A stretch of 64,000 bases of DNA from assembly GCA_025917655.1 (NCBI GenBank), contig CP084611.1, forward strand, positions 3,658,001-3,722,000, read 5' to 3'. Below are positions 22,377-34,100 of the stretch, piece after piece. How positions within the stretch are numbered: position 1 is the stretch's first letter; the number at the start of each line of letters is the position of its first letter. The translations under genes and the position numbers were made by a program. A model generated the notes under the pieces. It had not been told where the DNA came from, made no database searches, and saw only the letters and a list, made by a program, of their open reading frames with translations. This DNA comes from Chlorella sorokiniana. Lineage: Eukaryota > Chlorophyta > Trebouxiophyceae > Chlorellales > Chlorellaceae.

Positions 22377-22814
22377 CGTGCACGCTTGCAGCGGCAGCGC
22401 GGGGGGGCACTGTTGGCCGCTACAGCTGCCGCCGCCCCGTCTCTGAGGCCTCGCGGGCAAACACCACTCAAGCTGTGGGCCTCCAGGTTACTGCAAATGG
22501 GCACCGCATCCAAATCCCCAACCAGCGGGCTGCACCAACACTTTAACGCTGCCTCGGCGTTCCGCCCAAGCCGCAACAGCGCCTCTGAACAAGGCTCTCG
22601 AATGCGCGTGCATGAAGCGCTTTAGGCGAAGCGAAGCATCCCACCGGAAGCGGAGGGCAACTGGGCGACACGCTGGCAGGGGCCATGGCCGGACACTCGA
22701 GGTACAGGTCTGAATTGCCTTCGCACATTCCCACAAGAGACGTCTTTGGAAGAACGCTCCAGTCGCAGCTAGTTGCCCTCTTCGGTGCTGAGCCGTGTGC
22801 CTTGCTTGCGCCCC
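22377..22814. promoter_or_regulatory. Divergent intergenic region between DUG (-) and HAD-like (+) genes
   Basis: A 438 bp space lies between opposing start codons and contains short overlapping frames only. It probably carries both promoters. No element recognised. Confidence 0.4.
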
Positions 22815-24466
22815 ATGAGCCCCGCTGCCAGCTTGCAGTCGACGCTGCAAACTCGTGTAACTCACATCTCAAGAACGGCCCCCAGACATCGGCACAGGTG
22901 CCTCCGAGCAGCGAGAAGAATGGTTCTGGCGGCGGCAAGCGGCGGCAGCAAGGCAGTGTGGGCGTTGGATTTCGATGGCGTTGCGTGTGACTCCGTGGGC
23001 GAGTCTTCCCTCAGCGCCTTCAAGGTGAGGCTGCACTTAAAGTAAATACTCCAATGTCTCTGAATCTCTGGCGGCCATCCTGAAGGCGCTGCGCATGCTG
23101 GGTTTTGCTCCTCCTGCCACGGCCAGGCCGCCGCCAAGCTGTGGCCAGACGTGTTCCAGACGCCCGCCGCCGAGCAGCGCAAGGAGGAACTGGTGGAGAA
23201 GATGCGGGTGGTGCGGCCAGTTGTGGAGACGGGGTGAGCCTGAGTGGAGGTGAATGCGTGTGCACCACGGCCTGTGCCCTCTGCGTGAACCCGCCGAGGC
23301 CCCCGCCCTGCGTGCCGCTGCAGGTACGAGAACATCGTGCAGATCCGGTGTTTGCTCGAGGGCGTCGACCCGCAGGATATGCTGCAGCAGTGGCACGACA
23401 TGCTGCCCGGGTACATGCAGCGCTGGGCGCTGGACCGCGCGGAGGTGCGCCGTCGCCGCTCTGTGTGCAAACCACAGAGTGTTCGTCTTGCATCCCCTTC
23501 TGCACCAGGCGGTCAACCAGCTCAGCTTCCCTCACAGCTGCTCCCACTGCTGCAGCTTGTGGAGCTGTTTGGCAGCACGCGGGACGAGTGGATGGCAGCC
23601 GACCTGGAGGGCTGGCTGGCACCCAACCGCATCTACCCGGGCGTCGCGCAGGCGATTCAGGCGCTGATGGAGCGGGACGAGGTGTACATCGTCACAACCA
23701 AGCAGGTGGGGGCGTCCTGCAGCAGTCATGGTGCCCCAGCTAAGAGGGCGACAGTGGCTTCAGCTGCCGTGCGCCGTGCCCGCGGCACACGCCGCTGCCT
23801 GACGGCAGCTGCCCTGCTGCCCACCCACCTTTGCAGGCTCGGTTCACAGAGGCCATCCTGCGGCAGATGGCGGGCATTGCCTTCCCGCCCGACCGCATCT
23901 TCTCGCAGACGGTGTCGGGACTCCCGAAGAGCGAGGTGCTGGAGTCGCTGCGGGAGCGGCACCCAGGCGCGCAGGCCTACGTGTTTGTGGAGGACAAGCT
24001 GTCCACGCTGGAGAAGGTGGGGGCTGCGAGTGGGGGTGGGTATGCTGGCCTGGCCAGCCAGTCAAGTGCACGGCGCAGTGAATGGGAGGGACGTCCGGAG
24101 GCGGGTGCGGCACAGCTCATCACAGGGCAGCGGTGGATCAAGGGCCCCCGCTGCACTTCATGGCCGCGTGCTGGCGTGGTGCTTCCGAAACCATCCTAAC
24201 GCGAGTCTTCTTGGCATCGTCGGTGGAAGGCCTAGCAGCTGCATCTGCTGTGGTATCTGCTCACCACCTGCCCTGCCCCTGTTCCTGCGCAGGTGGCCAA
24301 GCAGCCAAGCCTGGCCGACTGGCAGCTGGTCCTGGTGGATTGGGGCTACAACACAGAGGCTGAGCGGCGGCGGGCAGCGACAAATGAACGCATAGAGGTG
24401 GTGGGCATTGACCGGTTTGTCAACTTGGCGCATGGGGCAGCCGCGGAGGCCACAGCACAGCCTTGA
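22815..24466 (+). CDS. HAD-like hydrolase family protein, probably organelle-targeted
   Basis: Six exons: 22815-23024, 23127-23233, 23324-23444, 23556-23705, 23837-24016 and 24293-24466. The first 40 residues are Ser/Thr/Arg-rich without acidic residues and look like a transit peptide. HAD motif I reads VWALDFDGVACDS (nucleophile Asp and the second Asp). Motif II is the Thr in VYIVTTKQ. The Lys in FSQTVSGLPKSEVL and the acidic VFVEDKLSTLEK and LVLVDWGYN segments give motifs III and IV. The protein resembles plant proteins of unknown substrate such as the At2g45990 group. About 310 residues, no slips noticed. The fold is certain; the substrate is unknown. Confidence 0.85.
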
Positions 24467-25174
24467 TTGACCTTGAAAACGCACTGTGAAGCACACATAG
24501 TGGGCTGGGGGTGAGGAATACAAAGGGGGACCGGGATGGGGCATTGCTTGGGGCTGGAATTGGAAAGCTGCTGAGCAGCTGGAGGCTCTTGCCCATGCTG
24601 CGCGAATTGAAGCCTCGCGACAGGTGTCCCGTCGAAACGCTACGCTGCGCTGCGGCCGCTGGCAGCATTCTGAGCTGCTCTATTTGGCGTCGTTCTGGCG
24701 CAGCGATTCGAATCAAATGGTGTTCTGATTGTTGTGAACTCGCATGGAAGTATTGAATCGTTGGTTGGACGGCAGTAATTCATTGCCTCTCGGCCATCCT
24801 CTCCTGTGCGGCGGTGGTTGCAAGTTTCAAGTTCAAGGTGATAACAATAGTCGTTTTGACGAGGCAGAATGCCACCATCTCTTCGTTTCAGCCAAGTCTT
24901 TCAGCTTGAAGCCAGCACCCACATGGACGACAGAGGCTGCGCGCCAATGGGCCTGTCGATCATGCCTTACACGCAGCATCTGCACTGTGGTGGCCGGGGC
25001 CTGGCATCAGGGCGAGCTTGGCTCAAGCACGATCAGGGGTTCCGAACACTGCTGCTAGCCACCCTCTGCCCGGTAAAGCAGCTGTCTGTAAACGCCCCCT
25101 TGCTGCCCACGACCGCAGGCGCCCAGCGATGTCGCAGTGAGGGGGCCTCAAGCAGCAGGGGGAAGCCACAACTT
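24467..25174. other. Intergenic/5' region before the DDT-PHD-bromodomain gene
   Basis: This is AT-richer than its flanks. The frame of the next gene stays open upstream to an ATG at 24869, so its last 306 bp could be coding. That extension (Cys/His/Leu-rich) looks unlike a chromatin protein, so I treat it as 5' UTR. Confidence 0.45.
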
Positions 25175-28100
25175 ATGGCAGGGCAGGACAGCAAGCGGCG
25201 GTCTGGGCGGCAGCAGGATGAGGGCCCAGACAAGGAGGAACCTGCCGAGAAGCCTGCCCCACGGCGCTCAGGCCGCACCGCCAGTGCCACGCCCGCGCCA
25301 GAGCCGGATCAGAAGCAGAAGGGCAGCGCGGCCAAGTCCACCGGAAAAGCCTCAGGCAAACCCGCGTCGCGGAAGTCTGGCAGCAAGCGCAGCCGCTCCC
25401 CAAGCCAGGATCTGCTAATGCAGAAGGGCAGCAGCGCCAAGGACAACAGGCCAGAGCACGACGACATGACAGCGGACGGGAGCGAGGCGGCAAAAAGCGG
25501 GGCAGCCGGCCGCAAGCGGGGTGCGCCGGTGGCCGACGTCAAGCAGCCCAACCCCAAGGGCAAGGCCATCAGCAAGCAGCCTGCAAGCAAGGAGGAGGTT
25601 GACGACGAGGGCAAGGCAGGTGCAAAGCCCTCTGGCAAGGCCAAGCCAAGCGGCAAGGCATCTGGCCAGAGGCAGGCAGACGGCCAGCCATCCGGCAAGG
25701 GCCGGGCCAGCGTGGGGGCCGCGGCAGGGAAGACGCCCGCCAGCAAGCAGGATGCTGAGGCTGCGGGCAGGAGGAGCGGGAGCAAGCCGCCGCTGCCCAA
25801 GAAGAGGGGCGGCAGTGCGCCCAAGGAGGCGGAAGAGCCAGGTGGGTTCGGTGTTCTACCAGCGTTGCGCGCCAAAAAGCAGCACCGCCTCAATCAGCAC
25901 CCACATGTGTGTTGGTGGCCAGCTGCATGCAACTTTGCACCCGCTGCCTGCCTGCCTGCAGACTCCCCCAGCGCGGCTGAGTCGGAAGACGGCAGCGGCT
26001 CTGATGGCGCCGCAGGCAGCGACTCGGGCAGCGGTTCCGGCTCCCAGCCCTCCTCTGACGACGAGGAGATTGACCAGACCATCTACGCGCCTCCCAAGAC
26101 CGCCGCCCTGCCCACCCTGGCCACCGTTGTGGAGGCAGACGCTGAGCACGGCGTGGCTGGGCTGACGGTGCCGTCGGCCGCCCTCGGCGAGCTGCTGGCT
26201 GCCTACAACCTGATCCGCGCCTTCTCCTGGCAGCTCCGCATCTCGCCCTTCTCCTTCCCGGACTTCTGCGCCGCCATGGCCAGCAACCAGGTGGGGGTTC
26301 CAGCAGAAAGGCTGGGCTGCGGGTTGACATCCTGCTGAGGCCGCACCCTCCTTGCTCCTTGGCACCATGCCCTCGCCGCCGACACAAAGCCCTCGCCTCA
26401 CGCTCGCCGCTGCCTCCCCCTCATCTCAGCACTGAGCCCCTGACCCGCCCCCTTTCCCCTGCAGCCCACCCCCTGATGGATGAGGTGCACGTGTGCGTGC
26501 TGCGTGCGCTGGTGGTGGACGAGACGCCGCGGGAGCGCGGCGAGCACGCTCTGGACCTCGCCCTGCTGGACCACCTCACCTGGCCCGCCTACGCCTGGGA
26601 GTTCCTGCGCCTGGTGGACGACCCGCTGGCACAGCACCAGTGGGCGCACCGCCTGAGGGAGCAGCAGCAGCGGCCCGCCGCCAGGCCCGGCACCAAGGGC
26701 GGCAGCAAGGCCAGGAAGGCTGGCGCAGCGGGTGTCGGCAGGGGCGCCGCTGCCGCCACGGCGCCCGCCGCCGCGCGTTTGAGCCCCTCGCCAAGAGCGC
26801 GGCAGCGGCGGTGGATGCCGTGCTGAGCGGGCAGCCCGCGCAGCAGGCAAAGGAGGCAGAGCAGGGCGACGGCGCGGTCCAGCTGCCGCTGACGGCGGCG
26901 CAGGTGTTTGTGGCGATGCCCGCGCCGCCGCCGCCGCCTCCCGAGTACTACAGCCTGCCGCTGGAGCTCAAGGCAGCGCTGCTGTCCCGTCTGTGCGACA
27001 ACTTGCTGGACTGCCCCACCATCCGCGCCGAGGTGGACCGTCGCGAGAAGGCGGGCCAGCTGGTGGCGGGCAAGGGCGGCATGGGCGGCGCCTTTGCTAT
27101 CATGAGTGAGGAGGAGCGCAAGGCGGCAGAGGAGAAGGTAGGGTGGTTGACGGATGGGTTGGTGGGGGTGGGGGTGGCCGCCGCTCAGCCATCCTCAGCA
27201 GCAGCACCAGGGGCTGCGCAGTGCCACCCCCGCCTCCTCCCAGGCAGCCACCCAATCTCCCCCGCGTGCTTAACGCACGGCTGCCCCCTCCCCCGCCCCT
27301 CCGCCTTCCCTCCCACAGGCCGCCAAGGAGGACCTGAGCGATGCCAATGCGGATGTGTGCGTGCTGTGCGGGGCGGGGGCAACCTCATCTGCTGCGACGC
27401 CTGCCCCGCCGCCTACCACGTGCGCTGCGTGGGGGAGACGAGCCGGGCCATGGGCGCCTCGCAGTGGTTCTGCCCAGAGTGCCGCGTGGGGGCAGGGGTG
27501 AGTGGGTGCTGGAGGGGGGCTGGGGGGCAGCATGCGGCGCCAGGACCGCCCATATGTCTGGCTCAAATTGAGGGGGAACCTGCGGCAGGCTCCTGCGCAC
27601 GGCCAGGCTCGGCGCCGGCTGCTCAGCCTGTCTTGTCACGCCTGCGCAGGAGAGGCGGCGGGCCTGCGCATCCCAGTGGCGGCGCGCAACCGCTGGAAGC
27701 AGCCGCTGCACATCATGCACGGCACGCTCTGCCGCTCCGCTCCGCCCGCGGTGCGCAGCAGCGGCCGGCATGCGGAGGAGCTGGAAGACGGGCCCAGTGA
27801 GTGCAGTGCAGGCAGCTGCCTGGGTGCTTGCGCGCCTCTGGCATCCACCCGCCTGCGGCCGCCTTTCCCGATGGCCCGCGCAGCCGGCTTTTAGCCAGTC
27901 TCAGCCGCATGCAGCCCCTCCCATTCCAAACCGCATGCACACCGCCCCCACCCTCGCAGTCCCCGCCACCTGGTGCTACGGCCCTGCCGCCGAGAAGGAG
28001 CTGGCGGGCGCCACGCGCGTCAAGGGCTCGGACGACGGCCCCCACCCCTCCACCTACGACTCGGTGGCCTCGCCGCCAGAGGTGCACGAGTACGACTACG

Positions 28101-31100
28101 GTGAGCGCGCGCAGGCGACGGAGGCGGCGCACGATGCGGCCGTGGTGTTGCCCCCTGCATGCCGCCCCTGCCTCCCCATGTCCCCCACCACACCCTCACT
28201 CACCCCCTGCCTACCTGCAGAGTGGGGCTGCGGCCCCGCCAGCTACAACAACCGCTACCGCCACGCCTGGCCCGCCGCCGCCGCCAGCATTGCGGCGGCC
28301 ATCGAGGATGCCAAGCGGCGTCGCCACCGCGGCGGCATCTGGGTGCCCACCGGCACCTGTGGCCGCCTCATCGTCCCGGAGCTGCCCGCCCCGCTGGTCA
28401 TGCCCAGGTTCAGCTGGGGCCAAGCAACGGTGAGTGTGGGTGGATGGGTGGGTGGGTGGGGGGGGTGGGTGGGGGGGGGCGGCTTTCTGGTGATAAGGAC
28501 AGCAGGATTGGTGCGGGCCACAGGCCGGAGGGGTGCCCAAGGGGCGGGCCCTGCTGCCGCCGCCTGCTCCTGCTCCCCGGGCAGGCCCTCACCCTCACCC
28601 GCCGCTCGCTCCCGGTGGCTCCGCTGCAGGGCAAGCTGCCTGCCCGCAAGGCCAGCCGCTGCGGGGGTGCAAGGCATGCCTGCGCCCCACGCTGCGCAAG
28701 CCCTGCGAGGCGCCGGCGCCTCGCTCCGACGACGCAGCCCCGCTGGGAGCGCCAAGTGAGTGCGAGCTCTCCCGCCACGCCGGCAGCCTGCTGCCCAGCC
28801 CCGCGCCCTGTGCCGCGGCTGCCAGCATCACCCCAGCTCAGCCCGGCGCTGCCGACTGCGTCTCTCTCCGCGCAGGCTGGGCTCCCTCATCGCTCAGGTG
28901 GTCCGCATCGAAAACGCGTTCTGGGGTCTGGCGGAGGGCCCCTGGGCGGGCGGCGGCGGCATGCACTTCCGCCAGCAGTGGCTGTCGGCACTGCGCTCCG
29001 CTGGCAGCGTGCGGGAGGTGGCCCACGCGCTGCTGCAGCTGGAGGCGGCGCTGCGCCCGCTGGCCTTTGCGCCAGGCTGGCGCGGGGAAGAGGCCGCCGC
29101 TGCTGCTCCCGCCGCCGCGGCGGCGGCTGGTGGCACAGAAGCGGGCGCAGCCAGTCCCAGCCGCCCTCCCGCTCTGTGAGCCGCGCGCCCTCGGCCGCCG
29201 ACCTGGAGGCAATGGCGGCGGCGGCGCAGCCCAGCGGCGGCGAGGAGTCGGGAGCATCGCGGTGGCGGGCGGCGCGGGCGAGGCTGAGGGTGGCGGCGCC
29301 ACCGCCGCCGCGCGCGCCGCCGACCCGTATGACCTGCGCTACGAGCGGCCGGTGATGAAGGGCTGGGAGATGGACCGCCGCCACCACGTCGCCCGCCAGC
29401 TGGGAGTCAACCGCCTGCCGCACGCGCTGGCTCGCAAGGTGGGAGTCTGAGAGGGTGCCATGTGTATCAAATCGGGCACGCCAGCTCAGCGCGAGTCACA
29501 CCGTGTTTGCTCCGTCTTGCCCCTCCACGCGCTCCGTCCTTGTCCTGCCTGCTGCTGCAGGCTGCACGCCAGGCGGGCTGGCGCCCCATCCCCGGCGTGC
29601 GCTACCGCAAGCAGCGGTGGAGCGTGTCTCTGCGCACGCGCTGGCAGGCGGACGTGGAGGCGGCGGCCACGGCCGCCGACCTGGCGCTGTGCGTGCGCCA
29701 GCTGGACCCCAGCTGCTGTGGGAGGGCACGGAGAAGCCGAAGCAGGAGGGCGGGGAGCCCTTCTTCTTCGCCTCCCTGCTGGCCAAGCGCCCCGGAGGAG
29801 GGCGTCGGCGGGGCCCCGGTGCCTCCGAGTACCTGCTGCAGATCAGGCCGCCGCCCACGCCACCCCCGCGCAGCAGGCTGCGGTGGCAGCCATGCTGCTG
29901 GAGCAGCAGCGGGCCCTGCGCCAGGCGCAGGCGCAGCTGCAGGTGCAGGGGCAAGCAGAGCAGGAGGCAGCTGCCATGCAGGTGGACGCCAAGCCGGCTG
30001 AGCAGGCAGGCGTAGCAGGCGCAGCACACCCCGACCCCGGCGCCGCGCCCCACCAGGCAGCGCAGGCGGAAGCCGTGGGTGGTGGCCCTCCCGCTGCTGC
30101 CTCTTCTGGCCAGGCCGCGCAGCCGCCCTCGGAGGCCAAGCAGGAGCAGCCCGTAGAGCAGGTGCCGCAAGAGCAAGCGGGCCAGCTGACGGCCGTCGCG
30201 GTCGAAGTGCAGGCGCAGGCAGGGCCAAAAGCAGGACCCGATGCCGCGGCTGTGGCCGCAGCAGCCCCAGCACCCCCGGGGGCCTGCTGCCGCGGCTGAG
30301 CCGCCAGGGGCAGGCGGTGAGCCCGCAGCGCCCTCTGTTGCAGCTGCCGACCCCGAAGCAGCTGATGCTGCCATGTCAGCTCACCTGGCACAGCCGCAGC
30401 AGCAGGCAGCTGCTGCCGCTGCAGATGAGCAGCAGGCTCCGGCGCCAGAGGCCAGCGTGCCGCAGGCTTCTAGCCACCCTCTGGTTGCCGCGGCGGCGCC
30501 TCCTCCGCCTGCTATGCCTGCTGTGCCCACGCCTGAGCCCAACAGCAGCCAAGCACCGGCGGCTGAGGCTGCAGGCGATGTGGGTGCCGATGTCGGGCAG
30601 GCAGCGCCCAGCCCTCAGGCTGCCGCCCAGCTGCCTCCGCAGCAGGAGGACCGGGAGGGTCGGCGCGCTGCCACCCCCGACGGCGAGGCGGCTGCCTCCG
30701 GCGGCGAGCCCGCCGTGATAGAGGCCCCCGCCGCCGCCCTGGCCGCGAAGATGCGCTCTGCTGCAGCTGCAGGTGAAGAGTGCTGGGTGGGGCCCGCGTG
30801 CGGTTGCCTTGCTTGCGCAGCCTGCCTGCTTCCCTGCTCTGCTCCTGCATGAAGGGGACCTTCACTCCCATGCCGCAGAGCGCGCCAAGGCCGAGGCGGA
30901 GGAGGCGGAAAAGGCGGCCAAGCTCAAGTCCAATCTGGGCAGCTCAGCTGCCAACCTGGCCACGCTTGCCTCGGACGCAGCCACCAGGGCGGCCGGGGGG
31001 CGGCGCGGCAGCGGCATACTGGCAGGCGGGCGCGGGGCCAATGACGCCGGTGCAGCTTGCGCGGGAGGCCCACGCTTGCAGGGACCCCATCTGGGCGCCG

Positions 31101-34100
31101 GAGGCCTTGCTGCCGCTGTGGCTGGTCAAGGCGTATGAGGAGCGGGTGAGGCGGGGCCGTGTGGAGATACGTGGCCGAGGCCCTGGAGTGCCGTTGAGCG
31201 GCTCCCGCGCATTCCCCGTTTGGAATGCTGCCGCGTGTCGCTGCACTGACACGCTTCCCTGCCCCCGCCCCTGCCCAGCTGCGCCGGGAGTCGGCCAACG
31301 CCGCGGCGCGGGAGGCCGCTGCTTCGGCGCGGCGCCAGCTGGCAGCCGGCGACGTCTCTGCGGCAGACATCCAGGCTGCCCGTGAGGCCGCGGCGCAGGC
31401 TGCCGCCGAAGCCGCGGACGCGTGCGGTGCCTGCGGCGCGTTCTACGGCGACGACGAGGAGCTGGATGCGCTGTGGGTGTGCTGCGACACGTGCAATAGG
31501 TGGGCCGGGGCAGTGGTGGTGGTGGGGGTGGGGTGGGGGGGGCTGCGGGGGTTGGGGGGTAGCAGGGCAGGAGGCTGCCTGATCAGGGCTGTCCACTGCA
31601 TGGGGCAGCGGGGCAGGAGGCTGCCTGATCAGGGCTGTCCACTGCATGGGGCAGCGGGCAGGCGAGATGGCTGCGTGGGAGCATGCTCACAGCGCAGGGG
31701 CCACATGCCCGCTTGTTGTCCAGGTTCACCAGAATGTCCGCTGATGTTTGCCCCCATCCTCATGCGACTCCCTGGCCCCTCCTTCAACAGGTGGTTCCAC
31801 GGCGGTTGTGCCAAGGTGCGGCAGGAGGAGGTGGACAGCTGGGCGGAGGACGACACCTGGGACTGCGCCGGCTGCAAGGCGTACAAGCGGCAGCAGGAGC
31901 GGGCCGCGCTGCGTAGCCAGCGGTGAGTGCGCCGCCCCGCGCGTGCCCCAGCGCGCCCTTGCCGCTGCAGCTTGCCCCAGCATGCCAGCTGGCTGCCCGC
32001 CTGCAACCAACGGTTGCCATTGCCCTCTGCGTGCCTCTGCCTCGGCTTGCCCCCTGCAGCAACAGCAGGCCGCCGCAGGCCTTCAGCCCCGATGCCGACC
32101 GCGGCAAGGCCGGGCGCCCGCCGCTGCCGGGGGAGAAGAAGGGTCAGAAGCGGGCGGTGGAGGAGGGGGGGAGGAGGGGGAGGGCGCCGTCACGCGGCCG
32201 CGCGGCCCCCAGGATGCCGAGCGCAGGCGCAAGGAGAAGGAGGAGCGCGTGCGCCGCCGCCGCGAGGAGGTGCGCGGGGTTGCCAGGTGGAAAGGCGCAC
32301 AGAGGCGGTTGCCAGGCTTTGCCACACGGAACCTGCGCTCCCGCCATGGCGGCATCTGAGCTCAACTCCTTGCGGTGCCCGACCCCCCCCTTACTTTCTG
32401 CTGCAGCAAGGCGCGCCGCCCGAGACTGAGCCCTGGTTCTGCCCCGTGTGCAAGTTCCCCGACCGCGGCCGCCCCCTCATCCAGTGCGCCTCCTGCCAGG
32501 ACTCGTTCCACTTTGAGTGCGCCGGCACACACGCAGAGGTGAGGCCCGCCTGGCTTCTTGTGTTTGTGCGTGTGTGTGGGGTAGAGTGGGGGTGGGGTGG
32601 GGGCGCGCGCTGCACAGCAGCATGCACCCAACTGGGGGCCATCCCCGTGCTGCTGCCGCGTTTCGGGCCTGTGCGCCACGCGCCCAGCCCGCCCTCCCCC
32701 GCTGCAGGAGTATGCGGCCAAGACCACGGCGGGGGAGAGGGTGATGTGCCTGGCGTGCCAGGTGAGCCCTTGCCCTCCTGGCGCCACTGCCCGGCGGGCT
32801 GCCTGGCTGCCTGCGGTGGGCGCCCCTGCGCGCCGCCCCACCCAGCCTGCCGCCCCCTGCCGCAGGGCAGCGCGTGCGCGCCCCAGCCAGGCCGCCATCA
32901 ACGCCGCCATCCGGGCTGCGCAGCGCGCGGCAGGCATCGTCCCCGCTGTGGGGGCGACTCCAGCGGGGAGGAGGACAGCAGCGAGGAGGAGGCCAGCGAT
33001 GAGGAGGCGGAGGCCGGCGGCAGCGGCGGCGACGAGGTCGCCGCCGCCAGCCCCCCGCGGCCAGGGCGGGGGCGGCGCTGCCGGTGCTGCCCACCCGGGT
33101 GCTGAGCCCCGAGGAGGCGGTGCTGGCTGAGCTGGCGCGCGGCGCGGGTGGCATCTCGGTGCACACGGACGCCAGCTGGGGCGCGCCGCCGACCGCGCGC
33201 TGGCCAAGGTGCTGCGCCTCGACTGCTCCGCCGACTTCCGTGCACCCGTGGACCTGCGGGCCTTCCCGACTACGCCGACGAGGTGGAGGCGCCCATGGAC
33301 CTGGGCACGGCGCGGGTGGGCGGCAGGGCTGGCCCGCGGGCTGCGCCTGGCTGTGGGTGGGACAGCAACGGCAGCGGGGATTGTGCGGCGCAGCAGGCGG
33401 GCGCCGAGGCGTCCGGCCCGCCAGCTGAGCCTCACCTGGCAAGCCCCCTCTTCTTTCCCCGCGTCCAGGCCAAGCTGGGTGAGGGGCGGTACGCCTCCCC
33501 CTGGACCTGCTGGTCGACGTGCGGCTGGTGTGGTCCAACTGCCGCGCCTACAACGACCCCGCCTCCGCCATCGTGGCAGACGCCGCCGACTGCCAGCGCG
33601 CGTGGGAGGCGGCCTGGCTGCTGGAGGGGCTCCCCACCGAGGTGGATGCGTGGCAGCCCGACAGGGCGGCGCAGCTGGCGGCGGAGGCGGCGGCCAGGGT
33701 GGCGGCCATGCCGCCCCACGAGCGAGCCGCCATGGGCGCCATGCTGGCGGGGCGGCGCCGCCCCCGCGCCCAAGCCGCCGCCGCCCCCAAGCCCCAGCCC
33801 CGCCCAAGCCCCAGCCCGTTGCCGCCCCCAAGCCTGCGGCGGGCAGCGGAGCAGCCAGGCCCAGCGGCGGGGCCAAGCCCGCCCCCAAGCGCAAGCAGCC
33901 CGAGGGCGGGGCGGGGAGCGCCGGCAGCGCGACGGCCATGGGCGGCGCGCTCAAGAAGCTGCGGGAGGGGGACTGGCAGTCGCGGGCGGCGGCGGCGCTG
34001 GCGCACCTCATGCGCCTGCCCGCCTCGGAAGCCTTCCATGAGCCGGTGAGGCGCCCGGGGTGGGGCATGCCGCGGCCCTCCAAACCTGCGCGCCTCTTGC

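Noticed and set aside
29460-30299. End of the chromatin-reader gene at 30299
   Set aside because: The stop appears only after a one-base slip in a C/G run. The Ala/Gln/Pro-rich coding bias continues directly in the next frame and leads on to PHD2 and the bromodomains.
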